Source of the DNA: Clostridia bacterium
GTDB taxonomy: Bacteria > Bacillota > Clostridia > TANB77 > CAG-508
Direction: 5' to 3'
NCBI GenBank assembly: GCA_017939755.1
Contig: JAGBAJ010000042.1
Coordinates: forward strand, 146,320-210,319
DNA length: 64,000 nucleotides
Below are positions 60,271-64,000 of the stretch, piece by piece. The position numbers were made by a program, and so were the translations under genes. Position 1 is the first letter of the stretch; each line of letters begins with the position of its first letter. The notes under the pieces were generated by a model. The model ran no database searches, was not told the origin of the DNA, and saw only the letters and a program-made list of their open reading frames with translations.

Positions 60271-62529
60271 TTATTGATTTAAAAATTGTTCAATTCCCTT
60301 AACAATTCCATTTACCATTTTATTTTGATAATCTTCAGTTGCCATTAATCTATCTTCTTCTGGATTACTCATAAATCCCATTTCTACAATAGTCGTTGGA
60401 ACTGTGCACCAGTTTATACCGCTCATAGTGTCAGTTCTTGTAACTCCCTTATTTACAGCACCTGTTTCACTTGCAAAATTATCAAGTACTGCTTTTGATA
60501 AGCTATAGCTTTTGGCTGCTAAGTTTCCGTTATATGGGTTATTAGCAGTTTGGCACATTGTAAGTACTCCTTTTACAGAGCTTGTATCTACAGAATTAGC
60601 ATGAACCCTTATAAATGCTGCCGCATTTGCATTATTTGCTATTTGTGCTCTTTCGCTATTGCTTAAATTTACATCATTTGTTGTTCTGGTCATTATAACT
60701 GTATATCCCTTTTGCTCTAATGCAGCTTTTAATTTAAGTGATACTTCCAAGTTTAACTGATATTCTGTTTTCCCTGTTGCAACACCTGTTGCTCCCCCTG
60801 AAACTTTTGCCTTAGTTTCTGATGCACCTGGTCCAATTGGCTCTTTTTCGGAATTTGCTTTTGTTTGGTGACCTGGATCAATAACAATAACTTCTCCATC
60901 TGAATTTACTGGTACTGATGGATCCGGTGTTATTGGGTTAGTTACTTCTGGCTCTGTTGAAGCTGGCTCTTTAGATAACTCGTTTTCCCATTTTTTTGTA
61001 GATTTATTATACACATATGATAAGCTTTTATCATCATAATAATTGCGTTCATTTAATTTTACATCTAAACCTTCAAATACACCATTTTGATAATCTGGTT
61101 CCCAATAAATAGCATATGAACCACTTTGGTAAAATCCTAAAAGCTCCTCAAAAAATTGCTCTTTATCTTTATTAGCAACAAGGTATTCACTAATAGTACT
61201 ATCTAGTCTGATTTCATCTTTATAACCATTATATCCAAATCCCATATTAATTTGAACAAATCTTGCTTTTCCATCATCCTTTTTATACTCTTCAATATAT
61301 TTTTTTATAATTTCTTGAGCAGATTTAAATTCTTCTGGATGCTCTAGTATAGTAGCACTATTTAATCCAGAATCATTATATATTGATACAATCATATTAT
61401 CAGATACTTTAGATACATTTAGATAATTAACAAATACTGCCTCAGTCTGAGCAAAGTCTACCATTATATTTACATCATTTGAAGAGCAAAACACTGGTAT
61501 TGAATTATTCTCTATAGCATCCTGACTATTAAATTGTCCATCATATATATTAGAATTATCTTTATATCTATTATATATTGCTATTTGGTCAAAATACCTA
61601 TACATTGGAATAGATATTTTGTCTTTATTCCATTCTATATATATTTGTCTTGGTGAAAAATAGTAGTTAAATTCTCCTCCATTATTGTAAAAACTTATTA
61701 TTTTAAATGCAATCTCTTCTGACTTTGCAAGCTCTTCTTCTCGTCTTTTCTTTGCCTGTTCATCATCATATTCGCTCTCTTCATATTTAGAATATGTGCT
61801 AGTGTCCCCTATTATTTGGCCATCAGCTATATCTTCAGATAAACTATTATATACTGCATTACTTAAAATATTTTTAATTGTAGCTGTATTTGTGAATAAA
61901 TCATTAAATTTAAGCTCTTCTCCTGTTGCCAAGTTATAATTAAATCCTTTAGTAAAGCTATCTTCATCATTTAGATATGTCATATAAAACGATATAACAT
62001 TACCAAAGTTTGCATAACAATTTGAAACTAAGTATAGGTCACTTTCATTTTTGTGTTTATTATATACTGCCATAAATTCTTCTTTTATTTTATTATTTAT
62101 CTTTTGCTCTATTTCATCGTTTGCAAGACCATCAATCTTCAAATAATGGCATGTATTTTGACCTGATTCATCCGTGGTATTTTTTGCATTTACATATGTT
62201 ACTTTAATAGGATTTTCTTTGTATGTCTCGTTTAAAGATTTTAAACCTAGTCCATCTGGAACTATCGCTTCATCATCTTTTTTTGTAGTCTCCTCAACAA
62301 TATTTTTTATATCTGTAACATTTGCACTTCCATGGCTTTTTAATATTATAAATATTGTTATGCCAACGCATACAGCTGTAAATAACACCATAAAGATTAC
62401 CATATTGCGTATAGGATGTTTCTTCTTTATCATTTTTTCTTTTTTCGCTGATTTTGAATTTTTATTCTTATTGTTTAATTCATCTTTTTGTGTTGTATTT
62501 TCCTCAGCATTATTATTTAACTGGGACAT
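60271..62529 (-). CDS. N-acetylmuramoyl-L-alanine amidase with DUF3298-like region
   Basis: Membrane-anchored cell-wall hydrolase of 752 residues. A Lys-rich cytosolic start and one membrane segment (about residues 46-66) lead to an extracytoplasmic domain; the middle (about 100-480) resembles DUF3298/DUF4163-type surface domains (FNYNLATGEELKFNDLF). The C-terminal Amidase_3 domain begins near residue 560: VIVIDPGHQ (Zn His), Glu in GATGVATGKTEYQLNLEV, RVHANS (Zn His) and VEMGFMSN (catalytic Glu). It cleaves the MurNAc-L-Ala bond. Its start overlaps the PstS-like gene by 17 bases. Confidence 0.93.
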   Translation of the reverse strand: MSQLNNNAEENTTQKDELNNKNKNSKSAKKEKMIKKKHPIRNMVIFMVLFTAVCVGITIFIILKSHGSANVTDIKNIVEETTKKDDEAIVPDGLGLKSLNETYKENPIKVTYVNAKNTTDESGQNTCHYLKIDGLANDEIEQKINNKIKEEFMAVYNKHKNESDLYLVSNCYANFGNVISFYMTYLNDEDSFTKGFNYNLATGEELKFNDLFTNTATIKNILSNAVYNSLSEDIADGQIIGDTSTYSKYEESEYDDEQAKKRREEELAKSEEIAFKIISFYNNGGEFNYYFSPRQIYIEWNKDKISIPMYRYFDQIAIYNRYKDNSNIYDGQFNSQDAIENNSIPVFCSSNDVNIMVDFAQTEAVFVNYLNVSKVSDNMIVSIYNDSGLNSATILEHPEEFKSAQEIIKKYIEEYKKDDGKARFVQINMGFGYNGYKDEIRLDSTISEYLVANKDKEQFFEELLGFYQSGSYAIYWEPDYQNGVFEGLDVKLNERNYYDDKSLSYVYNKSTKKWENELSKEPASTEPEVTNPITPDPSVPVNSDGEVIVIDPGHQTKANSEKEPIGPGASETKAKVSGGATGVATGKTEYQLNLEVSLKLKAALEQKGYTVIMTRTTNDVNLSNSERAQIANNANAAAFIRVHANSVDTSSVKGVLTMCQTANNPYNGNLAAKSYSLSKAVLDNFASETGAVNKGVTRTDTMSGINWCTVPTTIVEMGFMSNPEEDRLMATEDYQNKMVNGIVKGIEQFLNQ

Positions 62530-63463
62530 AACCTGCCTCCTTTGCTACTGCTTGTCCTCTGTTTGAAAGCATAGCGTTAGCTAATTTTCTTGCGCTACTG
62601 TTTTCTGGTTCATCTTTTCTCATAACAATATAGTAAGCTGTTTGAATTGGATAAGATCCGTCTTTTATTGTTTCGTATGAAGGTTTAACTCCATTAACAC
62701 CTAATAATTTAATTCCATTTTCTGAATTTTCGTCTATCAAGTTATACATTGATGTAGCATAATAATAATATGAATATCCTATAGATCCTTGTCCATCTTT
62801 GTAATCAGCAACTGTTTTGATAATTCCTTCCATTGTAGAAATAACATTTTGTACCGGATCCATTATTTTTTTATTTTTCATAACTAATGATAATATACCT
62901 GTCTGACTTCCAGAATTAACTGGTCTTTGGTATGCAACAATTTGTTCATCATTTCCACCAACTTCTTTCCAGTTTTTAATTTCCCCAGCATATATGCTCT
63001 CTATTTGATCTAAAGTTACGCTCTCAACGTTGTTCTTTCCATTAACATAGAATACAAATCCCTCTTTAACAACAGGAATTACTTCAAGTTCAACTCCATT
63101 TTTCTTAGCTAGCTCTAGCTCCTCTGCTGATGGCTCTGTAACTACTATTAAATCTGCCTCATTGTTTATTAATTTTACATATCCTGGATGAGTATTAGAA
63201 TACCCTAGCTCTTCATCAGACATCTCTTCTCCAGTAAAATTCTTAACCATAGCACTTACTAATGGCTGTGTTGCTAAAGAAGCATCAACTCTTGGCAGGT
63301 TCTCCTTTGTAAAAATAGGCTCTGTTGAGATAGGCTCCTCAGCTATAGTATTGTTATTAGCTTGGTTATCTTTCTTTCCGAACTTAAACCATGCAAATAC
63401 GCAACCTCCTACAACTACACACATAAATAATAATGTAATAAAAATTCTTGTTTTCTTCCCCAT
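62513..63463 (-). CDS. PstS-like phosphate-binding protein
   Basis: Extracytoplasmic substrate-binding protein of 316 residues. The N-terminus is a membrane segment (IFITLLFMCVVVGGCVFAW) with a Cys at the end that could be a lipobox-like site. The binding-protein fold shows the PBP-like pattern: LVSAMVKNF, VVTEPSAEEL, VVKEGFVFYVNGKN, LDQIESIYAGEIKNWKEVGG, RPVNSGSQTGIL and GSIGYSYYYY. The last motifs (SGSQ, GEI-NW) are standard in PstS. No pstCAB genes are in the window, so it could sense rather than import phosphate. It overlaps the amidase gene, suggesting one transcript. Confidence 0.88.
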   Translation of the reverse strand: MGKKTRIFITLLFMCVVVGGCVFAWFKFGKKDNQANNNTIAEEPISTEPIFTKENLPRVDASLATQPLVSAMVKNFTGEEMSDEELGYSNTHPGYVKLINNEADLIVVTEPSAEELELAKKNGVELEVIPVVKEGFVFYVNGKNNVESVTLDQIESIYAGEIKNWKEVGGNDEQIVAYQRPVNSGSQTGILSLVMKNKKIMDPVQNVISTMEGIIKTVADYKDGQGSIGYSYYYYATSMYNLIDENSENGIKLLGVNGVKPSYETIKDGSYPIQTAYYIVMRKDEPENSSARKLANAMLSNRGQAVAKEAGYVPVK

Positions 63464-63513
63464 AAATATTCTCTCCTTTGTACTCTTTTTGTAACTTTTA
63501 CATTACCATAATC

Positions 63514-63542
63514 ATTCTATCAGAACGATTTTTTTATTTCAA
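63514..63542 (-). promoter_or_regulatory. Promoter of the PstS-like/amidase unit
   Basis: Minus-strand TTGAAA (63537-63542) and TAGAAT (63514-63519) with a 17-base spacer, about 50 bases before the start codon. Confidence 0.75.
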
Positions 63543-63567
63543 TAAAATATTTTAATTCCATAATAAA

Positions 63568-63651
63568 AAACAGAAGAAGTCTTATTGACTTTTATGCCAA
63601 TAAGGTTCCCTCTGTTTTGTGCAATGCACGCCTCCAAATATTGGAGGCGTG
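63568..63651 (-). terminator. Double-hairpin terminator of the 38-residue peptide gene
   Basis: First hairpin: CACGCCTCCA/TGGAGGCGTG (63627-63651). Second: AACAGA...CTTATTG with CAATAAG...TCTGTT (63568-63618), followed by TTTTTTATT on the minus strand. The pair lies seven bases after the stop codon of the small gene. Confidence 0.85.
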
Positions 63652-63657
63652 TTTCAG

Positions 63658-63774
63658 CTATTCCATGCAGCCAAAGAATTCATCTGCTTCCGAGGCGGCT
63701 ACTGCGAACGACATAATCATTAAGAATATAAATGCTGCGCCGAGCACACATAAAGCTGATTTTACTGCCTTCAT
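63658..63774 (-). CDS. Secreted or membrane 38-residue peptide
   Basis: ATG at 63772-63774 with GAAGGGAGTG upstream at good spacing. The peptide starts MKAVKSALCVLGAAFIFLMI, a basic then strongly hydrophobic segment with a possible signal-peptidase site after AVAA, leaving an acidic tail SEADEFFGCME with one Cys. Its codons are G+C-rich like the three other orphan genes here. Consensus promoter upstream and strong terminator downstream show a complete unit. It could be a secreted signalling peptide, a bacteriocin-like or toxic small peptide, or a membrane-regulator; no family recognised. Confidence 0.7.
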   Translation of the reverse strand: MKAVKSALCVLGAAFIFLMIMSFAVAASEADEFFGCME

Positions 63775-63816
63775 TTTTTTCACTCCCTTCAAGTGAATTT
63801 GCTATTGCATTTGTTA

Positions 63817-63845
63817 ATTATACAACAATTTGCTCTGTTCTTCAA
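63817..63845 (-). promoter_or_regulatory. Promoter of the 38-residue peptide gene
   Basis: Minus-strand TTGAAG (63840-63845) and TATAAT (63817-63822) with a 17-base spacer, about 40 bases before the start codon. Confidence 0.8.
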
Positions 63846-63875
63846 TAAAAAGATTATTTATTGCAGGGTAATTTC

Positions 63876-63905
63876 ATCAAATATTACAGAATTGTAATAT
63901 TTGAT
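63876..63905. repeat. Perfect 12-base palindrome near the right edge
   Basis: ATCAAATATTAC and GTAATATTTGAT arms flank a six-base loop. It lies just upstream of a partial plus-strand gene and could be an operator, terminator or end of an insertion element. Confidence 0.6.
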
Positions 63906-63931
63906 AAAATATGTTAGTATTCATCTCGGTG

Positions 63932-64000
63932 ATGAAAGTGAGTATGAATGAGATTTTTAATATGTATTTTGGAATAATAGAAGATGAGAGAGACCCAGCA
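63932..64000 (+). CDS. Start of a possible transposase (ISAs1-like)
   Basis: Twenty-three codons are visible, from ATG at 63932 (a second ATG at 63944 may be the true start). The residues MNEIFNMYFGIIEDERDPA have the spacing of the N-terminus of ISAs1-type transposases, which carry a short helix followed by an (I/V)-x-D-x-R-D/P motif. The gene continues beyond the window, so identification is tentative. Confidence 0.4.
   Translation, partial: MKVSMNEIFNMYFGIIEDERDPA

Noticed and set aside
1..64000. tRNA or rRNA genes
   Set aside because: No cloverleaf with conserved GGTTC-type T-arm or rRNA-like conserved block was recognised, though a small tRNA could be missed by eye.

Overview
The window is chromosomal DNA from a low-G+C Gram-positive bacterium, most likely an uncultured Clostridia-type Firmicute. 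The evidence is the very A+T-rich sequence, strong AGGAGG ribosome binding sites, sigma-A promoters with 17-base spacers, a T-box leader on tyrS, and typical Firmicute genes: mrnC, rbgA, rqcP, addA, csoR/copA, a flavodiiron protein, a VanW lipoprotein and a DacF-like carboxypeptidase. No rRNA, tRNA, CRISPR array or prophage was seen. The species cannot be named from sequence alone. Most genes lie on the minus strand.

Layout. 1-2.0 kb: end of a uracil-DNA-glycosylase-like gene and two unknown genes. 2.2-5.7 kb: uppP, a CPBP protease and tyrS with its T-box. 5.7-8.2 kb: a large unknown protein. 8.3-9.6 kb: two unusually G+C-rich orphan genes with their own promoters and terminators. 9.7-24.9 kb: housekeeping genes (rqcP, fprA, addA, VanW, DacF-like, phosphodiesterase, nucleosidase, mrnC, rbgA), one of two NUDIX paralogues, and a RhuM protein. 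25-35.3 kb: an orphan AgrC-like kinase, hydrolase plus NUDIX, an ABC-2 exporter, an AraC/GyrI regulator, an SDR/methyltransferase/membrane cluster and an unknown protein. 35.4-42.9 kb: a ZIP transporter, a TetR-controlled MacB-like ABC system, and a CadC/HMA/P-type ATPase metal-efflux operon. 43-48.4 kb: a histidine phosphatase-like gene, two HD proteins, a six-repeat coiled-coil protein and a small protein. 48.6-52.1 kb: a GH25 lysozyme, a five-repeat protein, and a gene inside an 831-bp inverted-repeat module. 52.4-59.1 kb: a U32 peptidase, an RluA pseudouridine synthase, CopA with an in-frame CopZ-like tail, and csoR. 59.5-64 kb: a third G+C-rich orphan, an amidase, a PstS-like protein, a 38-aa secreted-type peptide gene and the start of a possible transposase.

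The least explained material is non-coding. (1) Two copies of a probable structured RNA, at 54894-55027 and 59283-59437, share conserved core strands, while their long outer stems differ in sequence but stay complementary. (2) Two unrelated genes share a leader that pairs with the ribosome binding site. (3) At least four families of dispersed palindromic or tandem repeats sit between genes, and one encloses a gene between inverted repeats of about 110 bp.

How the genes work together: copper is handled by csoR and copA(Z) behind a CsoR-type operator. Another soft metal is handled by the CadC-type regulator, HMA protein and P-type ATPase. Cell-envelope functions recur: uppP, DacF-like, VanW, GH25, amidase. 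Several genes are coupled by ATGA or TAATG overlaps. A one-base insertion splits the start of rbgA and may be a sequencing error.
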